Source: Alphaproteobacteria bacterium
GTDB taxonomy: Bacteria; Pseudomonadota; Alphaproteobacteria; SHVZ01
Direction of reading: 5' to 3'
Length of the DNA stretch: 46,448 bases
Assembly: GCA_016869285.1 (NCBI GenBank)
Contig: VGEN01000015.1
Coordinates: 1-46,448 of the forward strand
The notes below the pieces were generated by a model, which was not told where the DNA came from, searched no databases, and saw nothing but the letters and a program-made list of their open reading frames with translations. Positions 33,882 to 42,692 of the stretch are shown piece by piece (position 1 is the stretch's first letter; every line of letters begins with the position of its first letter). A program made the position numbers and the translations under genes.

Positions 33882-35465
33882 CTACGACTTCGAGATGTTC
33901 CAGAACACGGTGATCGGGGTCTTCAGCACGCCCTGGACATTTGAACGCCAGGCCGAAGGCGGGTTGAACTGGCCGAGGAGCACCGTCGGCTGTGTCTCCC
34001 ACAGCCGCTTGTGGAGAGCCGTCAGCACCTCCTTGCGCCGGGCGGGGTCGGTGGTGCGGACATACTGGGCCCGCAGCCTTTCGACCTGCTCGTCGCAGGG
34101 CCAGCCGACATTGTTCTTGCCATCGCAGCTCATGTCCGTGTTGGTGTTCACCAGCGGGTCGAAGGCATAGACGCCGCCGGCGGTGGTGACGAACAGGTTC
34201 CAGCCGCCCTGCTCGACCGGGTCCTTCTTGGCGGTACGCGCGACGACCGCGCCCCAGTCGAAGATAGCCATCTCGACGTTGAATCCGGCGGCCTTGAGCT
34301 GCGCATTCGCGACCTGCGAAAGCGAAGCGATGATCGGGATCTCCTGGGTCGAGAGCAGCAGCACCTTCTCGCCCTTGTATCCTGACTCGGCGAGAAGCTG
34401 CTTGGCCTTGGCGAGGTTCTGGCCCTTGAAGTCCTCCGCCCCGGCATCAACTCCGTTGGGGCTGCCGCAGACATAGTAGGAGCGGCACTCCTGCCAGAGC
34501 TTCTTGTCATCTCCGACCGTGGCGATCATGAAGTCGGGCTGGTGGATGGCGGCGGCGAGCGCCAGGCGAGCCTTCGGATTGTTGAAGGGCGGCTGCAGGT
34601 GGTTTGGCCGCATATGCGCAAAGGTGTCGAGGTTCATCAGCGTGTCGACCACGACGTCCCTGTTCGTTTTGAGCTGGCCGAGCAGGTCGACGCGCGGCTG
34701 GTCGAGGAAGTCGACCTCGCCCCGGCTGAGCGCGGCGATCGCCGTCGCCGGGTCGGGGATGATGTTGTACTCGACGCGATCGACCTTGACGATCCGCGCG
34801 CCGGCAAGTCCATCGGTCGGTTCCGTGCGCGGGACGTAGTCTGGGTTCTTCTCGTAGACGACCTTGGACCCGGGGACCCATTCGGAACGAGCGAAGCGAA
34901 ACGGACCGGAGCCTATAGCCTCGGCGATGTTCTGGAAGGCGTCCGTCTCTGCGTCCTTCTTGCGCATCACGATAGGTAGGGTGCCGGTCGTGCCGCCGAG
35001 CAGGAGGATGGTGGCGCCGAAGGGCTCTTTCATCTTGAGAGTGAAGGTGCGGTCGTCCACCTTCTCGAATCCGGCGGCGAATGAGGCGAAGGTGCCGCCG
35101 ACGAGGCCGCGCTTCATCCAGCGCTGGATCGAGGGGATCACGTCGTCCGAGGTCACCGGCGAGCCGTCGTGGAACTTGAGGCCCGGTCGGAGCTTGAAGG
35201 TGTAGGTCAGGTTGTCGGGCGAGACCGAGTGGGTCTCGACCATCATCGGCTTGGACTCGAACTTGCTGTCCCAGGCGAACAGCGCTTCGTAGGCGAGCGT
35301 GCCGTGCATGCGCGTGATCAGCGTCACCGTGGCGACGGGATCGAGCAAACGTAGATCGGCATGAGGAACGACGCGGAGCGTCTTTGGTTGCGCGAAGGCG
35401 GGCGCGGCACCAAACGCCAGGGCGGCGGCCAGGGCGGCATAGGCAAGGCGTGAGCGGGTGGTCAT
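33882..35465 (-). CDS. Family-5 ABC solute-binding protein (peptide/opine type)
   Basis: This 527-residue periplasmic receptor has a clear signal peptide (MTTRSRLAYAALAAALAFGA then APAFAQ). The family blocks follow: DPVATVTLITRMHGTLAYEALF, SPDNLTYTFKLRPGLKFHDGSPVTSDDV, GSGPFRFARSEWVPGSKVVYEKNPDYV, and PFNNPKARLALAAAI. Two cysteine pairs (ECRSYYVC and SCDGKNNVGWPC) suggest disulfides, as in a known subgroup. The ATG at 35465 follows GGAGGGAG. No permease or ATPase subunits adjoin, so it must serve a transporter encoded elsewhere. Its length equals that of the MITE-split receptor once repaired, but the two differ in sequence. Confidence 0.94.
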   Translation of the reverse strand: MTTRSRLAYAALAAALAFGAAPAFAQPKTLRVVPHADLRLLDPVATVTLITRMHGTLAYEALFAWDSKFESKPMMVETHSVSPDNLTYTFKLRPGLKFHDGSPVTSDDVIPSIQRWMKRGLVGGTFASFAAGFEKVDDRTFTLKMKEPFGATILLLGGTTGTLPIVMRKKDAETDAFQNIAEAIGSGPFRFARSEWVPGSKVVYEKNPDYVPRTEPTDGLAGARIVKVDRVEYNIIPDPATAIAALSRGEVDFLDQPRVDLLGQLKTNRDVVVDTLMNLDTFAHMRPNHLQPPFNNPKARLALAAAIHQPDFMIATVGDDKKLWQECRSYYVCGSPNGVDAGAEDFKGQNLAKAKQLLAESGYKGEKVLLLSTQEIPIIASLSQVANAQLKAAGFNVEMAIFDWGAVVARTAKKDPVEQGGWNLFVTTAGGVYAFDPLVNTNTDMSCDGKNNVGWPCDEQVERLRAQYVRTTDPARRKEVLTALHKRLWETQPTVLLGQFNPPSAWRSNVQGVLKTPITVFWNISKS

Positions 35466-35628
35466 GTCTCCCTCCGGATTGGCAGCGGAGTGCGCGCGCA
35501 TCCGCCGCGGGGCGAAGCACCGATCACGATTTTTCTTGTTGGCGAAGCCAATCGAACGCCCCGGCCCGGGCGGCGTCAACAGGCAGCTATCAGGGATGGA
35601 ACGACCGACGGGAAAGGACTCACCGAGG

Positions 35629-36498
35629 CTATCCGGCGCGCTTGACCTCGGCGCGCGTGACGAAGGCACTGGAAGCGAAGATCACCGCCGCGCCGACCCA
35701 GGCCCAGGGATCGGGCACCTCGCCGAAGATGAGATAGGCCGGCACCGCGATGAAGGGCAGCCGCATCATGAAGTCGTAGGGGGCGATTGCCGAGGCGTCC
35801 GCAAGCTTGAAGGCATAGGCGAAGGCGAGCCAGCCGATGGTACCGAGCGCGCCGATCGCCGCCATCACCGCCATCGCGTAAGCGCTGGGCCAGGACCAGA
35901 CCGTCGCCGCCACCGGCAGGGAGAGGCAGCTGATCATGAAGGAGACGTAGAGCACCGCGGTGATCGAGCTCTCGTTCGACGCTTGCTTCATGATGAGCGC
36001 GACGGCCGCATAGGTCGAGGCGCCGAAGAGGGCGAGCAGAGAGGCTGGGGTGAACGCCTCGGTCCCCGGTCTCATGACGATCAGGACGCCGAGGAAGCCG
36101 ATGAGCGTGCCGGCCCAGCGCCAGCGCCTGACTGCCTCGCCGAGGATCAGCGCGGCACCGACGGTCTGGAACAGCGGCTGGGTGAAGCTGAGCGCGGTGA
36201 ATTCGTTGAGCGGTATCAGCGCGAGCGCGCTGAAGTTGGCCATCATCGAGAACAGGTTGACGAGGGCGGCGAGGAGCAACCGTCCCGGCCGACGCGCCTG
36301 GAAAGTCGCGAAGCCCGAAGCCAGGGCGAAAGGCAGGATCGAAAGAAGGCCGAACAAGTTGCGGAAGAAGGCGATCTCGAACGGATGCAGCTCGTCGGCC
36401 ACCAGCCGGATGAGGCAGTTCATCATCGAGCCCGATGCCGCTGTTGTCAGGCACAGAAGTGCAGCGACGACATGAAGGGGAACGGGCGGGGCGGGCAT
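35629..36498 (-). CDS. EamA/DMT-superfamily permease
   Basis: This 289-residue protein has ten predicted membrane helices in two EamA repeats. The first repeat holds ELHPFEIAFFRNLFGLLSILPF and LALIPLNEFTALSFTQPLFQTVGAALILGE; the second ends in PYDFMMRLPFIAVPAYLIFGEVPDPWAWVGAAVIFASS. Such permeases export or import amino acids, nucleosides or other metabolites, and many act as amino-acid exporters. It lies 163 bases upstream of the family-5 receptor gene on the same strand and might share its transcript. The substrate is not predictable. Confidence 0.92.
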   Translation of the reverse strand: MPAPPVPLHVVAALLCLTTAASGSMMNCLIRLVADELHPFEIAFFRNLFGLLSILPFALASGFATFQARRPGRLLLAALVNLFSMMANFSALALIPLNEFTALSFTQPLFQTVGAALILGEAVRRWRWAGTLIGFLGVLIVMRPGTEAFTPASLLALFGASTYAAVALIMKQASNESSITAVLYVSFMISCLSLPVAATVWSWPSAYAMAVMAAIGALGTIGWLAFAYAFKLADASAIAPYDFMMRLPFIAVPAYLIFGEVPDPWAWVGAAVIFASSAFVTRAEVKRAG

Positions 36499-36860
36499 CG
36501 GCGGAGCGACTGGAACCGGAGGCGGGGTATCGCGTCAAGCCGAGACGGCCTTCGATGGCGGCCGACTTGCCTGACCCGGGCCGTAATGACAAAGCCGCCG
36601 CAAGACCTTGAGGTCGGCTGCTTCGGTCATCTCCCGATTCTCATCGACACAAAAGACCAGCGGCGCCCGCGCTGGCGCATATCCAGAAGTGCGTGATCGA
36701 TGATCGGCCGGAAGTCGTCCTTGATCGCCGTCGGCACCGCGGTGGTGGAGGCCCGGCAAACGCCCCTGCCTTTCGTGGATAGCAGCCGGAGGTTTTCATG
36801 GCGCGCGGGCCGTGCCTACGATGCCGCTCCGCCAACCGACAAAGTCAAAAGGGGGCACCG
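36499..36860. other. 362-base intergenic stretch with a possible gene remnant
   Basis: On the minus strand a frame of about 62 codons runs from after a stop near 36818 to a TGA at 36627-36629. It contains protein-like text such as AIKDDFRPIIDHALLDMRQR but has no suitable start codon and no ribosome site. It may be a degraded gene fragment. A different minus-strand frame (36535-36759) is weaker. On the plus strand only the AGGGGG ribosome site of the next gene is assigned. Confidence 0.35.
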
Positions 36861-37319
36861 ATGGATCCGATCGTTCTCTTCCTGCGCTACGAAGGCTCGC
36901 CGACGCCGATGGCGCATGCGCCGGGCGTGCTCGGCGTCAGCCTCAAGGCAACGAGCTGCTCGATCACCACCGAGATCGGCAACAAGGCCGTGAAGTCGAC
37001 ATACAAGAAGCTGTCCGGCGGCAAAGCCGCGGCCGAGACCGTCCTGACCCTGACCGGAGACGGCGTGTTCATCGAGTCCGGTACGATCAAATTCGGCGAC
37101 GGCTCGACATGGTTGAAGTTCAATACCGTGGGCCAGGGCTTTCTCGGTGCCAGCGCTGCCAAGGGAGTGAGCGCCGGCTGCGCGGTCTGGCGCATCACCG
37201 AGGGCGGGGGCCAGTTCAAGGGGGCCACCGGCCACGTCACCGGCAACTTCATCGTCGACGCCAAGGGTGTAGCCTATGACAACCAGGTCGCCGTGATCTT
37301 CCCGAAGGGCCGGAAGTAG
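36861..37319 (+). CDS. Uncharacterised protein, possible small beta-barrel
   Basis: This 152-residue protein starts at ATG 36861 after AGGGGG. It has no signal peptide. The pattern is strand-rich with glycine turns. The segment RITEGGGQFKGATGHVTGNFIVDAKGVAYDNQVAVIF resembles the last strands of dirigent/allene-oxide-cyclase-type barrels, in which a 'GxFxGAxGxxxGxFxvd' stretch is common. That likeness is weak and gives no function. It lies 125 bases upstream of a family-5 receptor gene on the same strand; whether they share a promoter is unclear. Confidence 0.65.
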   Translation: MDPIVLFLRYEGSPTPMAHAPGVLGVSLKATSCSITTEIGNKAVKSTYKKLSGGKAAAETVLTLTGDGVFIESGTIKFGDGSTWLKFNTVGQGFLGASAAKGVSAGCAVWRITEGGGQFKGATGHVTGNFIVDAKGVAYDNQVAVIFPKGRK

Positions 37320-37444
37320 GGGCGGCAAGCGTCGGTTTCCGATCGGGAACGGAGTTTCGTAACGGATTGCCGGCCCGCGCCGGCCGGTCTAGGCTGTCCT
37401 CGAACAGAAGAAGAAACGCCGATCAGCCAACAAGGAGTGAAGTC

Positions 37445-39004
37445 ATGGGAGGTCTTCGTCGCAATCTGCTCTGGGGCGTCAGCCTGATGGCGCTCATGAT
37501 CGCTTCGGGGCCCGCTCTTGCCCAGAAGAAGGGCGGCGACGCCATCCTCGGCGTCACCTCGCCGCCGCCGCTGACCGACGCGCAAGCCTCGACGGCCGAA
37601 GCGTCGCGCAACATCAGCATGCACTGGATCGAGACGTTGTACGCGCGCGACCAGAAGGCGAACCCGATCCCCGAACTGGCGACCGGTGTCGACATTTCCG
37701 CGGACGGGCTTACCTACGTGTTTACGCTCCGCCAAGGCGTGAAGTTCCACAACGGCCAGGAGATGACCTCCAAGGACGTCAAGGCCTCGCTGGAGCGCTA
37801 CCAGAAGGTCGGCGGTGCCGCGCTTACGCTGAGTGCGGTCAAGGCGATCGAAGCCACTGACAAGTACAAGGTCACGCTGAGACTCAGCGCCGTCAATCCG
37901 TCGCTCCTCGCCATCCTCAGCGCACCCGGTGCGCCGATCGCGATCTATCCCGAATCCGAGGGCGACAAGGAGCGCGGCAGGGTCAATCACATCGGCACCG
38001 GCCCCTACAAGTTTACGGAGTACAAACCGGACAGCCACGTCAAGCTGACGCGCTTCGATGAGTACTCTCAGAACGCCAACTACCAGAAGCGTGATGGCTT
38101 CGGTGGCAAGAAGACCGGGTACTTCGACACGATCACTGTCCGCTTCATTCCAGAGGGCGGCGCCCGCGCGGCGGCGCTCGAGGCCGGCGAGATCCATGTC
38201 ATCGACAACCTGCCGCCGCCGGCGGCGAAGCGTCTCAAGGGCAACCCGAACATCAGGATCTACGAGGCCAAGCCCTGGAACCTCAACCTGATCGTCTTCA
38301 ACGTCGGCGATGGTCCGACGACCAATCAGAAGCTCCGACAGGCAATCCTCTACGCGCTCGACATGGAAGAGATCCTGGCGATTGCCAGCGACGGTCTCTA
38401 CGAGGTCAACCACGCTTGGCAGTACGCGGGCACCCTCCACCACGCGGGCGACGTCGGCAAGGAGCACTACAACGTCAAGGACGTTGCGCGGGCAAAGCGG
38501 CTGCTCCAGGAGTCGGGCTACAAGGGCGAGGAGATCGCATTCCTCACCGATTCCACTATTAAGGGGCACAACGATACGGCGGTGGTTGCAACCGAGCACC
38601 TGCGCAAGAATCTAGGCCTCAACATCAAGCTGAACGTCGTCGATTGGCCGACGGCCTTCAATCTACGGCGGCAACCGAAGGGCTGGCACATGTGGACGGT
38701 CGGCTTTGGCGTCGAGCCCTATGAGGGTCCGGTCAACGTCATCGGCCTGACTACCAAGCAGAACGACGGAAAGGGCGCGCAGTGGCTGTCCGATCCGGTC
38801 CTCGAGGCGGCGGACAAGCTTTTCAACAATTCGCTGAAGCTCGAAGACCAGAAGAAGGCGGTCTCCGATTGGCAGCGCCGCATGTACGAGTGGGTGCCCG
38901 TCATCAACACCGGCGTGATCGGCCGCTACCAGGCGACCGTCGCAAAGGTTGAGGGTTACGAGCCGAACCGCATCCCGCGCATGTGGGACCTCTGGTTCAA
39001 GTAA
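37445..39004 (+). CDS. Family-5 ABC solute-binding protein (peptide type)
   Basis: This 519-residue periplasmic receptor begins at ATG 37445 with AAGGAG upstream. The signal peptide (about 1-26) ends GPALAQ. Family blocks are WIETLYARDQKANPIPELATGV, DGLTYVFTLRQGVKFHNGQEMTSKDVKASLERY, IGTGPYKFTEYKPDSHVKLTRFDEY, QKLRQAILYALDMEEIL, and a C-terminal PRMWDLWF. A strong terminator follows 19 bases after the stop, so the gene is transcribed on its own or as the last of its unit. The permease and ATPase are not nearby. Confidence 0.94.
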   Translation: MGGLRRNLLWGVSLMALMIASGPALAQKKGGDAILGVTSPPPLTDAQASTAEASRNISMHWIETLYARDQKANPIPELATGVDISADGLTYVFTLRQGVKFHNGQEMTSKDVKASLERYQKVGGAALTLSAVKAIEATDKYKVTLRLSAVNPSLLAILSAPGAPIAIYPESEGDKERGRVNHIGTGPYKFTEYKPDSHVKLTRFDEYSQNANYQKRDGFGGKKTGYFDTITVRFIPEGGARAAALEAGEIHVIDNLPPPAAKRLKGNPNIRIYEAKPWNLNLIVFNVGDGPTTNQKLRQAILYALDMEEILAIASDGLYEVNHAWQYAGTLHHAGDVGKEHYNVKDVARAKRLLQESGYKGEEIAFLTDSTIKGHNDTAVVATEHLRKNLGLNIKLNVVDWPTAFNLRRQPKGWHMWTVGFGVEPYEGPVNVIGLTTKQNDGKGAQWLSDPVLEAADKLFNNSLKLEDQKKAVSDWQRRMYEWVPVINTGVIGRYQATVAKVEGYEPNRIPRMWDLWFK

Positions 39005-39023
39005 GTCGCCTCCAGGCGATTCG

Positions 39024-39060
39024 CGGCCGGCGGGAGCGATCCTGCCGGCCGTTTTCTTTT
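39024..39060 (+). terminator. Rho-independent terminator with GCGA tetraloop
   Basis: A 12-pair stem, including one G-T pair, joins 39024-39035 with 39040-39051 around a GCGA loop of the stable GNRA type. It is followed at once by TTTTCTTTT (39052-39060). This is a textbook intrinsic terminator for the receptor gene ending at 39004. Confidence 0.9.
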
Positions 39061-39159
39061 GCGGGCAGCGGATTTCGCCCGTCCGACGCGCAACCTGACA
39101 GACCACCTGCCTTGAGCCAAGATGGCGGCCTCGGAGATCCCGCCGCCGAATGAGCATCG

Positions 39160-40071
39160 ATGCCCGCGTTTCGCGCGCTTGAGCCCGGCAACGTGTTGCT
39201 GGGGCTGGCGCTGGCGCTGTTGTCGAACGCCGTCTTCTCCACCCAGGACGCGATCGTGAAGTGGCTGGTCGCCGACTTCGCGGTGCTCCAGGTTCTGTTC
39301 GGCCGAAGCGTCGTGATCGCCATCGTCGCTGCCGCGGTCTATCGGCAGAAAGCTGTCGTCGGCATGCTGAAGAGCAAGCACAAGCCGGAGCTCTTGCTGC
39401 GTGCTGCGGCGATGGTGGCCGCCTGGCTCTGCTACTACTCCGCCGCCCGCTCGCTGGCGCTCGCCGATCTGGTGACGCTGTATTACGCCTCGCCGCTGAT
39501 CGTCACCGTGCTGTCGATCTTCATCCTCAAGGAGAAGGTCGGATGGGCGCGATGGGTCGCGGTCTTTGTCGGATTCGCTGGCGTCGTCGTCGCCGCCAAC
39601 CCGACCGGGCGCCCCGATCTGATGCCCGCCGGCCTCGTCATGGTCGCGGCGACGCTGTGGGCCTGGGCCGGCATCCTCATGCGCCGCATCGCCGCCACCG
39701 AGTCGACCGGGGTGCAGATGCTGTTCACCAGCATCGCCTTCATCGTCGCTTGTGTGCCGGCGCTGCCCTGGATCTGGGTGACGCCCGATCTCCTCTCCGC
39801 GGGGCTGATGTTCGGTATCGGGGTAGCGGCGGCGCTCGGCCAGTACCTCATGTATGAGAGCGTCCGCCACGCGCCGGCTTCGGCGGTGGCGCCCTGTTCC
39901 TACTCCTCGCTGGGCTGGGCCTTTCTGTGGGGCTGGGTCATCTGGCAGGACGTTCCGGAGCGGACCGTGATCGCCGGCGCGGCCCTGATTCTCCTCGGTG
40001 CCGTGATCGTGGTGGGCTCCGAGTGGTGGAACATGCGTCGCCGGCGCTCCGGCGGCGGCAATGCGGTATGA
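39160..40071 (+). CDS. EamA/DMT-superfamily permease
   Basis: This 303-residue protein has ten hydrophobic helices in two EamA repeats. It shows LLSNAVFSTQDAIVKWLVADFAVLQVLFGRS at the start, AARSLALADLVTLYYASPLIVTVLSIFILKEKVGWARWVAVFVGFAGVVV at the end of repeat one, and APCSYSSLGWAFLWGWVIWQDVPERTVIAGAALILLGAVIV at the end of repeat two. This form is close to the RhaT/RarD-like exporters of unknown metabolites. It is distinct in sequence from the permease at 35629-36498. The DUF1194 gene begins 28 bases after its stop on the same strand, so they may be co-transcribed. Confidence 0.92.
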   Translation: MPAFRALEPGNVLLGLALALLSNAVFSTQDAIVKWLVADFAVLQVLFGRSVVIAIVAAAVYRQKAVVGMLKSKHKPELLLRAAAMVAAWLCYYSAARSLALADLVTLYYASPLIVTVLSIFILKEKVGWARWVAVFVGFAGVVVAANPTGRPDLMPAGLVMVAATLWAWAGILMRRIAATESTGVQMLFTSIAFIVACVPALPWIWVTPDLLSAGLMFGIGVAAALGQYLMYESVRHAPASAVAPCSYSSLGWAFLWGWVIWQDVPERTVIAGAALILLGAVIVVGSEWWNMRRRRSGGGNAV

Positions 40072-40099
40072 TTGGCGAGTCGACCGGCAGGAGAGCGGC

Positions 40100-40810
40100 A
40101 TGATCAAGCGCGTCCGGTGCCTCGTCGTCCTCGCGGCGCTTTTCGTCGGAGGCGCGGCGGCGGCGGAAAAGGTCGATGTCACGCTGGTGCTCGCCGCCGA
40201 CGTGTCGCGCAGCGTCGATGAGGAGGAGTTCCGCCTGCAGCGCGAGGGGATCGCGACCGCGATCACCGATCAGCGCGTGCTGAACGCGATCCGTTCGGGA
40301 CTGCACGGCGCCATTGCCATCTGCTTCGTCGAATGGTCGGGAGTCGGCCAGCAGCTCATCGTCGCCGACTGGAAGGTGATCCGCGATCTCGCTTCCGCCG
40401 AGGGCGTCGCCGAGACGGTGCGCCGCGCGCCGCGCTCCTACTACGGATCGACCGCAATCGGCTCGGCGATCGACTTCTCGATGCGCCAGCTCGCGCGATC
40501 CGGCGTCGAGGCCGAGCGCAAGGTGACAGACGTATCCGCCGACGGCACCAATGTCAGCGGCCCTGCCGTCACCATCGCACGCGATGCCGCGGTCGAGGCC
40601 GGGATCACGGTCAACGCGCTGGTGATCCTGAGCCCGGTGCCGAACCCCTTCAACCCGCACCACACGCATCCGCCGGAGGGGCTGGAGGAATATTTCCGCC
40701 GTAACGTCATCGGTGGCGTCGGCGCCTTCACCATCGTCGTCGAAGGCTTCCAGACCTTCGCCGAGGCGATGATCAACAAGCTGATCCGCGAGATCGCGGC
40801 ACTGCCCTAA
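40100..40810 (+). CDS. Secreted von Willebrand A-like protein (DUF1194)
   Basis: This 236-residue exported protein has a signal peptide (about 1-22, ending GGAAAAE) and then a DUF1194 domain with a metal-ion-dependent adhesion site. The DxSxS motif is in LVLAADVSRSVDEEEFRLQREG. STAIGSAIDFSMRQL supplies the second site Thr, and VTDVSADGTNVSG the third region. DUF1194 proteins are periplasmic and of unknown function; a metal-dependent protein-binding role is assumed from the vWA fold. The ATG at 40100 has AGGAG upstream, preferable to the alternative start at 40061, which overlaps the preceding permease. Confidence 0.9.
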   Translation: MIKRVRCLVVLAALFVGGAAAAEKVDVTLVLAADVSRSVDEEEFRLQREGIATAITDQRVLNAIRSGLHGAIAICFVEWSGVGQQLIVADWKVIRDLASAEGVAETVRRAPRSYYGSTAIGSAIDFSMRQLARSGVEAERKVTDVSADGTNVSGPAVTIARDAAVEAGITVNALVILSPVPNPFNPHHTHPPEGLEEYFRRNVIGGVGAFTIVVEGFQTFAEAMINKLIREIAALP

Positions 40811-40911
40811 TCGGCGGTTCGCGGGCGGCGGGGTGTGGTTGCCGGGGGAGGCCGACCGTCCTAGGCTCTCCCGGCCTTCCATCGATTTCTGCCCGCCATG
40901 ACGAGGATCCG

Positions 40912-42672
40912 ATGAAACTGAGCCGCCCGGTGCTTGCTCATGAGGAGCTGGTTGCGCGCGATGGCATGGTCTGTGCGCAGCATCCGCTCGGCGCACGTAT
41001 CGGCGTCGAGGTCCTGCAGAAGGGCGGGAACGCGGTCGACGCGGCGGTGACCACCGCCTTCGCCATGGGCGTGCTGCAGCCGCTGATGAACGGCATCGGT
41101 GGCGTCGGCACCATGGTGATCCACTTCGACAAGGACGACCCGAAGGCGGTCTATTACGGCACCAAGGCGCCGGGCCTGGCGCGGCCGGACATGTACGAGC
41201 TTGAAGCCGGCCAGAGCGAAATCTGGGGCGGCGGGATGAACCTCGCCAAGAGCTATGCCTGGCCGAAGGTCAAGAACCGCGCCAACGATCGCGGCCACAG
41301 CTCGATCGGCGTGCCGGGCGCGGTCGCCGGTCTCTGCCTCGCGCTGGAGAAGTTCGGCACGATCGATCTCAAGGATGCGCTGGCGCCGGCGATCCGTCTC
41401 GCCGAGGACGGCTTCGCCGTCGGGCACCATTTCACGCTGGCTCTGGTTGCCGACCGCGAGACCTTCCTGATGTTTCCCGGCACCGCGCCGATCTACTATC
41501 CGGGCGGCTACCCGATCGCCGTCGGCGGCAAGTTCGTGCAGAAGGATCATGCGCGTACGCTGCGCCTGATCGCCAAGCACGGGCCGAACGGCTTCTACAA
41601 GGGCGAGGTCGCCGAGAGGCTCTCGGAGGACAACGCGAAGAACGGCGGCACGCTGCGCGCAGCCGATCTCGCCGCCTACAAGGCGCTGATCCTGGAGCCG
41701 ATCCGCGGGCGCTACCGCAATGTCGACCTGGTCGGCATGCCGCATTTGACCGCAGGCACCACGGTCATGGAGGCGCTGCACATCCTCGACCATTTCGACC
41801 TGAAAAAGCTCGGCTGGGGCAAGCCGGAGTCGCTGCATCTCGTCGCGGAAGCGATCCGCATGGCCGGTGCCGACCGCTTCACCTATATGGGCGACCATCT
41901 GGACGCGCCGCTCGCCGCCCTGATCGACAAGGGCTATGCCGAGACGCGCGCGGCGATGATCTCGCGCAGGAAGGTTGCGGCACCGGAGCCCGGCGACCCA
42001 TGGGCGGTCTCGGGCCGTCCGCGCCCGAAGAGTTTTCCGGGGCCTGCGCGCGGCAGCAAGGACGATGGCACCACGCACATCACTGTCATCGATGCCAAGC
42101 GCAATGCGGTGGCGCTGACCCAGACCAATGTCGGCTATTCCGGCGTGGTCACACCGGGCGTCGGCGTCATGATGAACAACGCCATGAGCTGGTTCTGCCA
42201 GGTGCCGGGCACGATCAACTCGGTCCGCGGCAACGCCTATGGCGTCAACAACATGAGCCCGATGATCCTGATTAGCCGCGGCAAGCTCAAGGCCGCGCTC
42301 GGCGCCTCGGGCGGCCGGCGCATCTGGTCGGCGATCATCCAGGCCGTGGTCAACCATGTGGAGCACGGCATGTCGCTGCAGGACGCGCTGCAGTCGCCGC
42401 GCATCCACACCGAGACCGACGACGTGATGCTCGACGGCCGCTTCGGCAATGCGACCAAGGCGGCGCTGGAGAAGAAAGGCCACACCATCGCCGTGGTGAC
42501 GCCGCACTACGATCGCGGCCCCTATTCCGAGCCGAACGGCATCGCCGTGTCGGGGCGCGACCTCAAGAGCGCCGTCTACCCCGTCGCCAAGCCGACCTAT
42601 GCCGCAGGATATCCTGGTGGCGAGGACGTCGCCGGCGACAGCCTCGCCCCCAGGCCCGATCTGCATCCGTAA
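40912..42672 (+). CDS. Gamma-glutamyltransferase-family N-terminal nucleophile hydrolase
   Basis: This 586-residue member of the GGT family cleaves or transfers gamma-glutamyl groups from glutathione-like compounds, or acylates in related enzymes. The precursor would self-cleave before the Thr in DDGTTHITVIDAKRNAVALTQT (about residue 387). N-terminal marks are AQHPLGARIGVEVLQKGGNAVDAAVTTAFAMGVLQPLMNGIGG, and late ones VNNMSPMILISRGKLKAALGASGGRRI. No signal peptide is visible, unlike the periplasmic E. coli enzyme, so it may act in the cytoplasm. The ATG at 40912 follows GAGGA. It is 20 bases upstream of the enolase-superfamily gene, an obvious operon. Confidence 0.9.
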   Translation: MKLSRPVLAHEELVARDGMVCAQHPLGARIGVEVLQKGGNAVDAAVTTAFAMGVLQPLMNGIGGVGTMVIHFDKDDPKAVYYGTKAPGLARPDMYELEAGQSEIWGGGMNLAKSYAWPKVKNRANDRGHSSIGVPGAVAGLCLALEKFGTIDLKDALAPAIRLAEDGFAVGHHFTLALVADRETFLMFPGTAPIYYPGGYPIAVGGKFVQKDHARTLRLIAKHGPNGFYKGEVAERLSEDNAKNGGTLRAADLAAYKALILEPIRGRYRNVDLVGMPHLTAGTTVMEALHILDHFDLKKLGWGKPESLHLVAEAIRMAGADRFTYMGDHLDAPLAALIDKGYAETRAAMISRRKVAAPEPGDPWAVSGRPRPKSFPGPARGSKDDGTTHITVIDAKRNAVALTQTNVGYSGVVTPGVGVMMNNAMSWFCQVPGTINSVRGNAYGVNNMSPMILISRGKLKAALGASGGRRIWSAIIQAVVNHVEHGMSLQDALQSPRIHTETDDVMLDGRFGNATKAALEKKGHTIAVVTPHYDRGPYSEPNGIAVSGRDLKSAVYPVAKPTYAAGYPGGEDVAGDSLAPRPDLHP

Positions 42673-42692
42673 TCAGGAAACCCGAGGAAACC

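Noticed and set aside
36535..36759. Minus-strand frame with PLVFCVDENREM, slightly like an IS630 transposase segment
   Set aside because: The likeness is limited to a few residues, no other transposase block or terminal repeat is present, and an alternative frame there reads equally well.
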